Origin: Gloeophyllum trabeum ATCC 11539
Lineage: Eukaryota; Basidiomycota; Agaricomycetes; Gloeophyllales; Gloeophyllaceae
Assembly: GCF_000344685.1 (NCBI RefSeq)
Contig: NW_006920422.1
Span: 936,547-1,000,546 of the forward strand
Direction: 5' to 3'
DNA: 64,000 nucleotides
In this document: positions 36,553-48,923 of the stretch, piece by piece
Layout of the letters: every line of letters starts with the position of its first letter
How positions within the stretch are numbered: position 1 is the first letter of the stretch
Position numbers and translations under genes: made by a program
Notes under the pieces: model-generated
What the model was told of the DNA's origin: nothing
What the model saw: the letters and a program-made list of their open reading frames with translations, nothing else
Database searches by the model: none

Positions 36553-37193
36553 CTAAAGCGCCGTTAATTGTTGCTTTAAGCTTAAGCCGGGGTCGGGTTG
36601 GACAAGATGCTTAAGCTCGGATACCGTAGTAGTTCCTGGTGTGACGTGCTTCAGGTGGAAAGCGTGACGTGAGCTAGCTTCTTCAGTAATGAACATCACG
36701 ACTTGATCCACAATCTTGTTACAGCCACTAAATCGCTCGCTATTTTCAAGCCCCATCACGCCAGGGACCGGTCCAGCAATCTGCCTTCTGATAATACTGA
36801 TGCCATGGTTCTCCGACTTGCCTGTGTTCCATCGAAAAGGAGCGAAAATGCGGAACTTGATGGTGGGAAGGTCGAGACTAGTTGCAGTCCTACAAAATAT
36901 GTAAGAGTTGAAGCGACATCCTCGGAAAATCAAATCGATCAACCCGATGACCAGATGAGAAGCGAGACTCAGAACGGTGCTTCTCTACATTTCTGACTGG
37001 GATACCTCGATGTGGTGGCAGATCGATCCTTGCTATTCAATCCGACCACTTGGAAAGGGTGTGTATGGGGGTTAGATCTGTGAATCTTGTGCTCCGTGTG
37101 GCAATCGCGTGTCGTAAGCGTATCTGTTCTCCAACGCATCCTTTTCTGAGAACTCACCATTCTGGCAAATTTTGCCGCTTTTGCGTACGACAT
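36553..37193 (-). CDS. Possible small hypothetical gene
   Basis: A 129-codon minus frame (36942-36553) containing LPTIKFRIFAPFRWNTGKSE lies downstream of a frame that begins MSYAKAAKFARM at 37193 and is followed by a good GTGAGT donor. The two could be exons of one gene between the monooxygenase and the synthase, but the intervening joins are not clear and I recognise no family. Equally it may be noncoding. Confidence 0.2.
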
Positions 37194-37765
37194 GACTAGG
37201 CAAATCCGTAAGTTTTTGACGAATGATCACCTGCAACGTTTCCCCTCACATGGCGTGTCTAACTAGATGTTATTTGGATTAAGAAGAGAATGAACGACCA
37301 CTCGGTCACGGTGGTATTATGCTCACGCCATCCTTGTGTCTCTCGCGAGGTGATATGATCTTTGTTCCGATTATTCCACGCGACTGCAGCCCCGGCATTC
37401 GTCCTCCGCGCCTATGAGACGTTAGCAAAGAGCGTTTTAGGACCGGAAGGGTTGTCCGTATGGACAGAGCAACCACAGGCTGCCAGAAATAAGGCAACCT
37501 GGAAGGTCTATGCATGCTCCGGTGAATCCAATATCGAATGGTGTCCGAAAAGTTTCTGATCAAAATGCGTGGGACGTCATGCTGCTAAATGGTTGCTCAG
37601 ATATCCCTTCGCAATGGGACATGCCGGAGCACGTTCAATCTTGCTCTGCTTCTTTCCGCGGCACATTAACCTTCGATCAAATCTCCAATTTCTCATAAGA
37701 GGTAATGGTTGAGTGTTGCAGGCTCAAACTGTCCGACCCTAGTCGTGAGCGCGACACGGGCAAAG
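37194..37765. other. Upstream region of the polyketide synthase
   Basis: No recognised coding frame. Presumed promoter region; no specific regulator site can be named. Confidence 0.45.
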
Positions 37766-40700
37766 ATGTCGACACTGGGGTGCATCCCGATTGCCATTGT
37801 ACGTTGCGATTTGGTGTCTGCATGGACTAAGAACTTAATATCCTATTCAGGTCGGCATAGCCGCTGAACTTCCGTCGGGCGCAGACGCTGTCCACAATCT
37901 CGACTTCTCTTCGTTCTGCCAGTTCCTTTTCGACAAGGGAGAGTCCTATGAGAAGATCCCGAGCGATAGATTCAACATCGAATTGTGGGTGCCTGTGTAC
38001 GATCCATCTGTATATTCTGACGCTTGCAATACAGCATTCGCGGAAATGCTTTGGGACACGTCGTACCCGACACTGGGTCATTCCTTAAGCACCTCAGCAT
38101 GTTCGACTATTTCGAGTTCGGCATCACTGGTCGAGATGCGCGTCTCCTGCCCGTCAGCACCCGAAAGCTCATCGAGACGACCTTCCTGGCTCTTCTGGAC
38201 TCTGGCATTGATTATAGGGGGAAAAATGTTGGTTGTTACATGTCCGGTGTGTCTCATGACATGTTCTCGGTCTCGGGTCACGTACGTGTTGTGCGCTTCG
38301 CCGTCCCTACAGTCTGATTCAACTCGTCGTCGGTTCAGGATGACGCCGAAGCCCGAGCTTCACTCGCGTACGCGCCATCAACAATAGCGAACAAAGTATC
38401 GTATCATTTGGACCTACGGGGACCCACGGTTCCGGTCGATACTGCATGCAGCTCGAGTTTATACGCTACTCATTTGGCCATCCAAGCGTTGCGGAACGAG
38501 GAATGCGAGGCTGCTGTTGTGGGAGGAAGTCAAATCAATCACCGGTGCGTTCAGCCTGATCAACGATCTTCCGAGCTTATCTTATCTATACCCATTAGAT
38601 TTGCAGAGTGGCTTACGTACAGTCAAGTCACTGGCGTGCTATCTCCTGATGGCAAATGTAAACCGTTTGACGCATCAGCAAACGGGTCAGTCTTTGTAGC
38701 ATTCATTACTCAAACGTCACTCAGCACATCTATACGTCCAATACAGATTTAGCCGAAGCGAAGGAGTTGTTTCGATCGTCCTGAAGCCCTTGGAAGCAGC
38801 CCTCCGGGACGGCGACAAAATCTATGGAAGCGTAAGTTCCTTCTCGCGACCTCAATTTCGTGTGCAGGTACTAAATCAGTTGTATTAGATACTTGGGACG
38901 GGAGTTAACTCATGTGGCGCTTTAGCACCTGTGAACGCGCCTGTCGCAGAAGCGCAGAGGGACGCGATGCATAGAGCGTTCCGCATGGCTGAACGCTCGC
39001 CGCGAGATGTGGATTTCATCGAATTACATGCCACAGGCACGTACAACGGTCCTATGTGTTGTAGCGGATAACTAACTTTCTTACAGGAACTAAGAAGGGA
39101 GATCCGACGGAAGCCAACTGGATCGGTGCCGAGTGCTCTAGAGACGATGAACTTCTCATAGGTAGTGTGAAAGGTAACATAGGGTACGGAATGTCTGAAC
39201 GTTTACCAGGTCGTATACTGATGCTGTCGCAACAGTCACCTAGAAATCACGGCCTTCTTGGGCTCTCTCGCCAAAGTTTGCTGTATCTTCAAGACCGGGA
39301 TGATTCCACCGAACGTGAACTTCCAGAAACCGAACAAAGGGATCAAGTGGGAGGAGTACCGTTTCCGAGTACCTACTGAAGCGGAACCATTAAAGTGCCG
39401 CTCCCCTTCGGGTCGCTCACTCGTAGCAATGACCAGCTCCGGCATCGGAGGTGCAAACGGGCATTGTGTCGTCGAGGGTCCACCAATGCATCAGAAGAAA
39501 GAGAACACGTTCTGGCGCGTTGAACCGAGTCTCGTCCCCGCTGTTCTGATCGCAGGGGGCCTTTCTCCACGTTCAGCGAAAGCTATCGGCGATAGTCTTC
39601 GAGATACCTACACCGACGCTGATCGCCATCACATATCTCGACTCTACGGCCGCCGGGCTCGGTCGATGCCTTGGCGGTCGTTCGCAATCGCGAAGGACGG
39701 CAAGGTGTCGCAATTCCAAGAACCCGTCCTGTCGCATCGCTCTTCTGTCCCTCTTGTATTCGTCTTTTCTGGCCAGGGACCTCAATATTTTGATAGTACG
39801 TGATTTACCTAATATTGTCCCGTTGCCATTATCTGAACGCTACTCAGTGGGTCGTGAATTATTCAAGACCAACGCCGTATTCCACTCGACAATTTTGGAG
39901 TTGGATCAGGTCTACGAGAAAGCTGTCGGACAGTCTCTTATCAAGGGTACGGGAATATTCTCAGAGGCCCCACAAGTGGACATTCTCGGAGAAGTCTGGT
40001 CCATTGCAATCACTCTTCCCGCGTTAGCCATGGTCCAGCTAGCGCTCTTCGACACGCTCGTAAGCCTGGGGATCAGGCCCGACGCAGTCATCGGTCATTC
40101 AGCGGGTGAGACGGCGATGATCTACGCTTCTGGTGCTGGGAGTAAAGCCTTAGCTCTCGAGTTGGCCATCGCCAGAGGGAGGGCGATGTCGGCTTTGGAG
40201 GATGCGGACGGTACCATGGCTGCCGTCAACTGCTCTGCAGATCAGGCGCGGGATATAATTGCCACGGTGATCGCAGAGGCAGGCTTCAGTCCGCTTGAGA
40301 TCGGGTGTTACAACACACCTGAAGCCATCACGTTGTCCGGGAGGGCGTCGCACATAGATCTGGCAGTCCAGGTGGCGGAAGGGAGGGGTTTCTTCGCCCG
40401 ACGTCTTCGAACGAAGATCCCAGTGCACTCTGCTATGATGGATCTCTGTCAGAGCGAATATCAGCGTCTGGTTCAAGATGTCTTCACGCGGTACACGGTC
40501 CGAGCACCCTCCATAGACGTCTACTCAGCAGAAAGTGGCCAGTCATTCACCAAAATCTTCGACGCTCAATACTTCTGGGATAACACGCGCGGTCCTGTAC
40601 GTTTCGCGGAGGCGGTGAAAGCATTACAATCCAAGTATTCGACCGCCATCTTCGTGGAACTTGGTCCTCATCCTGTACTGAGCGGGTATGTATCGTCTAT

Positions 40701-43700
40701 GGTCGGGAAAGATTCTCCAGTCCTCTGCCCACTGCGCAGGCCGAAGAACGGCCAGCCAGCCGTGGAGCTGCAGGGGCTTGTGGAATTTGTGGGCAGGCTC
40801 GTTGTTTCAGGCTATCATTCGGTCGACTTCGACGTCCTGTCTGCCTGCGACCAAGAAGGCCAGGTGACGCCGGCCCCATATCCGTTTGCTCGCAGAGACG
40901 TGCCGTACGTTGCCGCGACACCTGAAATCACAAGACAGCGACAGCATCGCAACGGTCCCCTCAATTACCCGCAACTACAGGTGAATGTGAATACCCACCC
41001 TGCTCTGGCCGAGCATGTCATCAAAGGCGAGCCTATCATGCCTGCCGCTGGCTACCTTGAGATGGTGCGTCATTAAGCCGCACATTTATTTGCTTGTGAC
41101 TAACATGGAGTGACGCAGGCTCTTGAATTCGGCGCGAGAAAGCTTTGGAACGTCGAATTTATCTCCATAATTGCTCTCTCCTTTGAGAAGCCCACGCCCG
41201 TTCAAGTTAAGTTGGAAGGTCATAAATGGACTGTCAATAGTGCGGCTCCCGCAGAGGTGGCAAGAAAGTGGCCCCTACAGGTAAGATGTCTCTGAAAACC
41301 AGATCGAAGCGTTCCTTACGTCGTGGTTTAGTACGATCGTCTCCATGCGAAAGGCTATCTATCCATGGAGATTCCTGCTCTCAGCCCCACACCCATCGAT
41401 TTGGAGCCCATCTTGGCGCGCCTAAACGCTATTGATATGAAAAGTGAGTATCGATCTGGTATGGTATCGCTCTGCCGACCTTCGCTCACCTCGTCCTTTT
41501 AGATTTCTACAATGGCTTCGCTAGTTTCGCCCAGTATGGACCAATGTATCAAAGAGTCACCGCCTGCTATAGGGGTCTGGACACGCAAGGACGTGAAGAA
41601 GTGCTCGTTGAAGTGCGTGGTAACGATGGAGATATCCCAGAGTAAGTAGCGTGTCAATGCGGGAGAATTGTGTGGCTGACCTCCCCGACAGTCTCGACGA
41701 CTACCACCTTCACCCGGCTATCCTAGACGGGGCGCTGCATGTTATGGTACACCCCATTCTCACTTGTTGCTGGGATAGTGCTCGGTATTACCTTCCGGCG
41801 AAGGTGGGCGCATTTACCGTCCACGATGCGCTATTCAAGAAGCCATTCCCCAAAGTCGTTTTTGCGCATGGTACGATGTCGGCCTGGTCTCCCGGTCAGT
41901 AAACCTTTTCTCTTGTCAACCACAGCATTCTAACGGGCCCCCAGAGGCCATCACGTATAACTTCACGATAGTTCGTAAGGACGGCGTTCCCCTCTGCACG
42001 TTCGAGTCTTTCGAAGTAGCCCGACATGGCTACATTCCGGAGACCGTTGAAAGACGGTTCGAAGTCGTTGATGTATACACGGACCTGGTCCTCCCGCGCC
42101 AGATTGCTAATGGTCATGGCCTGCACGTCAACGGCATCAAAGAGAATGGACATACGCCTGAAGTTGAGGGTGCTACGGTCAATGGTAATGCGAATGCGAA
42201 TGGTCACGCCAAGCCCCGAATAGACAGTGACATAAGCATCTGCTCCCGCCAGCACGAGAATACGGTCATCATCGAGTACAGAAGAGGAGTCGAGATGCAC
42301 ATACAGGAACTCCTGTCAAAAATGGACACTCTGGCGCCTGTCAGGCTGTGGTTGGAAGCCTCAGCGGGACTGGACGGTGACGCGCTGCTCGGGTTTTCCA
42401 GGTCTCTTCGCAAAGAATATGGTGCCTGGAGCGTACGGGCAGTTGTCTTTCCCGATTCATGGACCGAGGGGGACAAGGGGACCGCAATGAAGCATCTTCT
42501 GAGCTCAGGGTGCGAAGACGAGATCTATGTTCAAGAGGATGGCACTGTTACCGTTCCAAGAATAATGCCTTCCGCGCCCCCGGCTGCGAGTGCTCCTTTC
42601 CATCCTGAGTCACCATGGGTCTATGATGGTGTTCGTGTTAAGCAAGTGTCTGCTCCCAGGGTACCTCCCGACCATATCCAGATCAACATTACGGGCGTCT
42701 CTCAAGTAAGCAAAACTATATACTCCTTCCTCGGAACGACTGCAGGAGAGTCTCGGGAGGTCGTCGGAATAGCGGTTGGCCCGATATCGAATGTTGCTGT
42801 GGTACACTTGGGCAGCCTAGTCGATATCAAAGCTTCCTCGGGGGGTAATAACGTGCCAGCTTTTGCTCTAGCTGCAGCAGTCTTGGGTGTGGGGTTCAGC
42901 AACTTCATGCATCCAGACCGACTCAGGGATACCTCAGCCTTTGTGACGCATGCTGAGACAACGGTCGGCCGCAGTATTGCTGCGATTTACGAGACGCTTG
43001 GGCTCGAAGTTCTTTCATGTTCAGGTAGACCCACGGTCTCGGACCTCGAAGTCATAGCGGTTCGCCGTCCTACATTCATTCTCTCCGGGTGTGAGGACGC
43101 CTCTGATATACAGGTCTTCGACGATCATGTATCGTCGAAAGGAAAAGTATTCTTATGGTCGGATACCAAGCGCGGTGTTCCTGGTGCCCTTTCAAGTGAT
43201 CCATGGAAAGTTGGTGATGCGATTAAACTTGCGCTGGCAAAGTATCCGCATGCGAAGGCCTCTTTCGTGGCACCGGTGAAGATGATCCAAGGAGGTCTAC
43301 CCAATGAAGTTCCGTTAGATATCGCCATCCTGAGCCAGGACAAGACCTACCTTCTTGTCGGTGGGATTGGTAGTCTGGGGTTGGAGATTGCTCTATGGAT
43401 GTACTCGGTAATGGTTCCCTTTTGGTCGTAATGCAAGACGTACTCAAACATATCTATAGCAAGGGGCGCGGAGCATTGTCATGACATCGCGGGGAGGACG
43501 TGCCAGTATCACGAAAAGGGGCTCAGCACTCTCGAAGCGAATTCTGAAGTATCTGGACGGCCTCCCGGACCTCGAGCTGCACGCTGTCGCTGCAGATGCT
43601 GTATCGCTGAAAGATATACGACGTGTAGTCAGTGCGATTGATAAACCTCTCGGTGGATGCATGATTCTCTCTGCGGCCTTGATCGACCGTACATTCCATG

Positions 43701-46014
43701 CGCAGACCGCCGAGACCTTCGAGACGCCGTTCCCCCCGAAAGTTGGAGCATTCCAAGTTTTGGAGCAGGCCATAGATATCGAGTCCCTCGATTTTCTAGT
43801 TACCGTTTCGTCTGTGTCGGCTATGTTCGGCAATGCTGGTCAAACGAACTATGCCAGGTAAGAACTTTGCTTGAAGGATCCTTGATCTGTTTCAACTCCT
43901 CCGTAGCGCGAATACTGCGCTTGCAGGGCTCACGAAGAAGTACAAGAACGCTTTCTGTATGGTCTGCCCTGCGATAATCGACAGCGCCATCGCTCTGAAA
44001 GGAGATGTTGATGATGTATACCGTCGTCGTCTGCGGCATCTCACTGATTGGGGTATGAGCGCGTCCGGTAGGCATCTTGCACAGATACATCCTCTCGAGG
44101 TGTTAACTCCAGCGCCCAGAATTATGTACGTACCTCGGGGACGGAATTAGGAAACTTCGCAATGGCGCCGTGTGGCAGTATGTCCCCAACTTCGACTGGC
44201 CTCGCGTCGCTGCAAATATGGGTATATCGCCCGTCTTCAAACATCTCCTCCCAGAGTCTAGTACTGTATCGGCTGACGAAGCACCGGGTACGTCTAACAT
44301 GAAGGAGATCATTTGCAAAATTCTCGAGGTTGCGCCAAACGATCTGGCGCCGGATGTGCCCCTCACGGCATACGGGCTTGATTCGCTGTCCGCGACGTCT
44401 TTGTCGACTGCGCTGGCGCCTATAGTTGCCATCTCGCAGATTCAGCTCCTAGCGGATGTAACACTCCAGCAGCTAGAGGCGAGGGTCGAGGAAGCTGGAT
44501 CCAGTAGTTCTGCTCAGGAGCAAGCAGACACCGCAGAGATCGGAGAGGTTGATGAACTGCTAGCTTTGGTGGAACGCTATGGCTCCGATTTCCCCAGTGT
44601 CCAGCCGAAGGTAGAAAAGGCGCCTGCGAGCCCCGGGCGGGTCGTCCTGATCACTGGTTCTCGTGGTAGCCTCGGTGCACACGCCCTTGCCCGCTTTGTA
44701 CTGTCAGCTGAGGTCAGCAAAGTATATGCACTGCTCCGGAAGTCGGACGCTACAGATTCTCTAGCGGACCGCCAACGCTATGCCTTAGCCATGCGCGGCA
44801 TTGATCCCTGTGTAGTCGACTCGGACAAGCTTGAGCTAATCGAAGGGCTCCTGACAGAGCCACTTCTCGGACTTCAAGAGGAAGCCTATGAGCAGGTACG
44901 TGTCAGTCCTTATAACACGTGCCACAGGTATCAACGTCCATGCTATGCAGATCCATAACACGGTCACCCACGTAGTCCATCTAGGTAAGGGTATTTCACG
45001 TCACATGAGGAAAGTCCGTCATTCATTCTGCCTCAGGTTGGAATATCAACCTTGCAACTCACCTGAAGGCATTCGAACCCGATGTCCGTGGTCTCCGCGC
45101 ACTGATCGATTTTTCGGCAACCGCACGCAAGGGCAGGCAAGCCCGATTGGTTTACGCCAGCTCTGTGGGGATCTTCCGTCGTGAGTAGCAATGCGATGTC
45201 AAGATCCTGTCCATAACTGATTGCCGGTCAAGAACTGGAATATCTCTCCGACATATCTGCTCCTATTACAGAGTCGGCGCTACCCGACCCTAGGGTGTCC
45301 ATCGGGCCTGGATATTCTGAGTCCAAGTGGGTCTCGGAGAGACTCTTGGACATTGCCATGGAGAAGATACCAGGCTTCAGCGCCACTACCATCCGTATCC
45401 ATCAACTCACTGGGGGACTAAACGGCGCATGGAAGCCATCTGAATGGTTCCCTGCATTGGTCTCGGCCAGTATGACTCTTGGTTGTTTCCCAGATGGTCG
45501 GGACGTACGTGACTCTCTCTGCAACTCCTCACCGTCATCAATACTGACCTCACTTTGTTAGACTATATCCTGGATGCCTGTTGACATGGCTGCGGCTGCG
45601 ATGGTAGACTTCCTTGACTGCAGGGATACCGTCTTACACCTCCGCCATCCCAAGCCTATACCATGGAGTGACATGGCGAACCCGCTGGCTAGAATCATAG
45701 ACGCGCGAGTGGTCCCCTATGCGGAGTGGCTCGCGCGCCTGGAACACGAGTGGAAGGCCCAAGGCATCCGCCAGATCTCTCCGTTCTTGGAGCCGGCCAT
45801 CCGTCTGATGGACGTGTACCGTTCGACGTGCCCCGATGACCACCCCGCGCGCCCCATCACCGAGAGCAACGGCCTGTTCCCTATGCTCTCGATCGACAAG
45901 GCGCTCAGAGCTTCGCCGACCTTGCAAGATCCTGACCTACCTACGATTCAAGAAAGTGACATCGCCGCATGGATCAGATACTGGAGGCATGTGCACGCCT
46001 TGCCGGGCAATTGA
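37766..46014 (+). CDS. Type I polyketide synthase, KS-AT-DH-(dead ER)-KR-ACP-reductase
   Basis: Iterative synthase of 22 exons: 37766-37798, 37851-37984, 38035-38281, 38339-38544, 38599-38685, 38747-38831, 38889-39036, 39087-39183, 39236-39795, 39848-41064, 41119-41280, 41332-41443, 41503-41641, 41692-41894, 41945-43407, 43460-43857, 43907-44067, 44120-44895, 44951-44984, 45037-45180, 45233-45504, 45562-46014; 2,376 residues, every phase consistent. KS Cys about 175 (VDTACSSSL), His in HATGTKKGDP and NIGHLE. AT Ser about 617 (GHSAGE). DH His about 922 (HVIKGEPIMP), Asp about 1088. A degenerate enoylreductase, about 1240-1600, has HAETTVGRSIAA where a glycine-rich NADPH loop is expected. KR: VGGIGSLG, Tyr about 1762 (TNYASAN). 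ACP Ser about 1906 (YGLDSLSAT). Reductase: LITGSRGSLG, YSESK at 2163-2167. No methyltransferase seen. Intron 39037-39086 is GC-AG. Predicted product: unsaturated chain released as aldehyde or alcohol. Confidence 0.93.
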
Positions 46015-46492
46015 ACTGTGTCGCAAGGCCACAGCCCTAGCGCAGACTATACTGATAGATTTCCACGATATTCAGGGAGGAATACGTACCATAGAGTTTT
46101 GTATCCTAAATTGTACATGTCGTAGCTTGTTGAGATAGATGTTACCCTTATTATCAGTCCTGTGGTTCGCCAAAGCTTAAGGCACGTCTGCAGGCGGCGT
46201 CCTTCCGCAAGGGTATAGTAGAGTGGATGTAAGATTTTACAACATCTCATTAAAGGAGCGACAGGAGCGGGCGAGCAACAACATGATTAAACAGATATGT
46301 GTACGAGATCGAGGAAAACGTAAAACAAGATGTCCGTAAGTCATCCGTAATAGTGTGATGTCCTAACCCAGTCGTAATTGGCGAAGCCGCCCGTGAAATC
46401 TGACAATAGATGCAGCAGGGGTCATAAATGCGGTCAAATTACCCCAAGAACGTTCCATCGCTTGCGAGATGGGCATTCATTCATCCATCCCT
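46015..46492. other. Intergenic stretch between convergent genes
   Basis: 3' flanks of the synthase and the glycoprotein gene; no feature seen. Confidence 0.5.
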
Positions 46493-48096
46493 CTACAAGA
46501 CCATGACAGCGCCGACAAGCGAGCCGATGACGCCCAAGCCGAGAGTCATCACCGCCTGCTCCCAGCCATAGCCCGCTGACAGGCGGGCCGCCGAGCTGTT
46601 GCTATTCGTCGCAGACGCGCCGCCCGACGCGGTCCTGCTGCCGCTCGCGCCCTGTGACAACGAAGAAGAGCGTGAGCCAACGGTTTGCGATGCACTCGAC
46701 CCCGTGGCAGAAGAAGAAGAGGTGCTACCCACACTCGAACGCGCGCCTGACGAAGTTGCGGAGGCGCTGGTGGTCGACGCGGAGGAGATGATGCTGGACC
46801 CGGAGACGGCCAGGCCGTTGCCGATGGTGCTGTGCGACGTGCAGGAGGAGGTGGCAGGCGCGGGGTGCGCGGAGGGGGTGCTCGGCTGGCCTTGGTAGAA
46901 GGTGGACGTGCCGTACACACCCATCGGCTTTGAATTCGAAACAGGTTAGTGGGAAGGCGATGGCAATGCAGAAGGAGGCATACCTCGCCAGAGTCACCGG
47001 CGCACTGCTCAAAGGCACCCGGGCTGTAGTTGCCGGGCATGTTCCACATACAGCCCATCTCGTCGTAGATGTGCTGGCAGAGCGCGGGTGCGCCGGGTCC
47101 GTCCTTGCAGGCACGGAAGCAGAATTCGGTAGCGGACACAAAGTTCTACCGTGACGATATGTGTTAATGCCAAAGTCCTGCTAGCTCTGCGACGACTTAC
47201 GGTCCACTCGTGCATTTGCGCCAGCTGTCCGAATGCGGAAGAGAATACGAGCCCGCCGATAGGGTTGCCATTGCCGTCCGCGCCATGCGGGTCGAGCTCA
47301 CCGCCTGCGTCGCCGGCAGGGATGTTGATCTTCGTCAAGTCGCCGACGCCTGGTGGGCGAGGGATGGGCAGGAGATGAATCGGAAATCATGTGAAGTGCG
47401 TACCGGTGACTTGGACGTAATCGGGGGTCTGGACGAAATATACGCCCTGCATGGTGCCGTCTGGGATGATACGGGTGCCATAGCCAGCCTTCATTCACTG
47501 TCAATACTGAATCTAACGCCAGAAATCTAACTCCCGTACCTTCATACAATATGCAACCTCGATGCGCTATTGAAGAAACGCGACAATAATTAGTGTATGG
47601 AACCGGGTCGTCCCGCATCTCAGACATACCTCAGTGTTGCCGATGACAGATTGTGGTCCTGGTTCGGGAGGGCCGAAGATACAGAAATCGTCGATCGAGT
47701 TGACTGAGCGACTCATCAGCAATCAATGCCTGGAACTCGTATATTCGGGGGAAGCAGCAGCGAGTCCCGCCTTTATGCTTCGAACGCTCGGTCCCGCAAT
47801 GCTTGCAGATCCCTTCGGGATTGACAGGGACGGTGATTCGCAACGACTCGAACCATCAAAGACGGTCGATCCTCTGGCCGGGCCGCTGCCTTCTCACTTG
47901 ACGGACGGAAATCGGTTAACTCACTGTACGCGTTTTGGCAGAGGGAGGTCTGGTTGACTCCCGTTCCACACTGGTTGGTACCCGCTTGGCCCTGCTCCGT
48001 CTGCGGGGGGGCGTTACTGGGCAGGTATGTGGCGCTGTACGTCTGCGCGCTAGCGGACGCCGCCAGAAGGATTGAGAAAGCTGCGAGGCCCAACAT
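46493..48096 (-). CDS. GPI-anchored surface glycoprotein (macrofage-activating-glycoprotein-like)
   Basis: Exons 48096-47925, 47703-47630, 47566-47540, 47488-47404, 47349-47201, 47145-46984, 46927-46493 give 367 residues. Signal peptide MLGLAAFSILLAASASAQ. The ectodomain contains TYLPSNAPPQTEQGQAGTNQ, then DDFCIFGPPEPGPQSVIGN, IPAGDAGGELDPHGADGNGN, EWTNFVSATEFCFRACKDG and GCMWNMPGNYSPGAFEQC, a conserved pattern I associate with proteins annotated under this name in several mushrooms. A Ser/Thr-rich stalk of about 90 residues leads to a hydrophobic C-terminus (LGLGVIGSLVGAVMVL), as expected for GPI anchoring or a TM end. The first intron (221 nt) is unusually long for this window. Molecular function is not established. 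Confidence 0.85.
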
Positions 48097-48923
48097 TATT
48101 ATGGGTATTCCGGAGGGACAGGGCAGACACTGGGACGGCGAGGAATGAGCAGGAAAAAAGCGACAGCCCGCAGGGTCGGGCGCATGTTCGCGAAGAGGCA
48201 CTACTTATAGTTTCAGGCCTGCCGCCAGACGTTCTATTTCCACCCAGAGCGCACGGTCATGCGTCGCCGGCACTCCGATTAGTGGGAGTTTTGTATTTAG
48301 TAACACGCGCCAGCAATCAAAAGTCTCATAAGAATCGCATAGCCGCCCCCCTCGCATCTAGTTGTCTCTTTGCTGTGTTGAATGCATTCAGGAGGAAGAG
48401 AGGGGCTTCAGGGCGACCCCAGCAGTCGAACAGACCGATCCAGACAGCCAGAGAGTTCAGTCCAGTACGCCACGGAACCGGCGTCTGCCTCCGGCCTTCC
48501 CATGAAGTATCTTCCAGTAAGTACCCCGACAGACTGCGCACGCCAGCGAAGGCCAGGACGGATCAGCAGACGAGAATAGTGAGTGTTCAACGTTGCAGCG
48601 TCGAGGATGACGGTAGGTACAGTATGATGGCTGCTCTATTTCCGCAGACGTGGAATTTGCCAGCACGGGAATTTGTGATGCAACAACGAGCACAGTTGTG
48701 GCAAAAATAGAATATTCGTATACAAACACCATAATTACTAGTCTAGCACAAGACGTGAACAGGCTGTGGTACAAATGATAAAAGGCTAGAGACGGAAGAG
48801 ACGGCGGATGGTATGGATCAAGGCATCGCACGGCGGCGAGAGTCAAGCAAGCTTAGACAGGAGGGCTGGCATGACCGAGACTGAAAGAGGCTGTCCAAGA
48901 CTCTAGGTGAGTGTTTCAAAATG
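48097..48923. other. Intergenic stretch
   Basis: Frames on both strands (up to 212 codons on plus at 48072-48710) show no domain or signal I recognise and overlap one another. Likely noncoding: 5' flank of the glycoprotein gene and 3' flank of the next gene. Confidence 0.45.
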
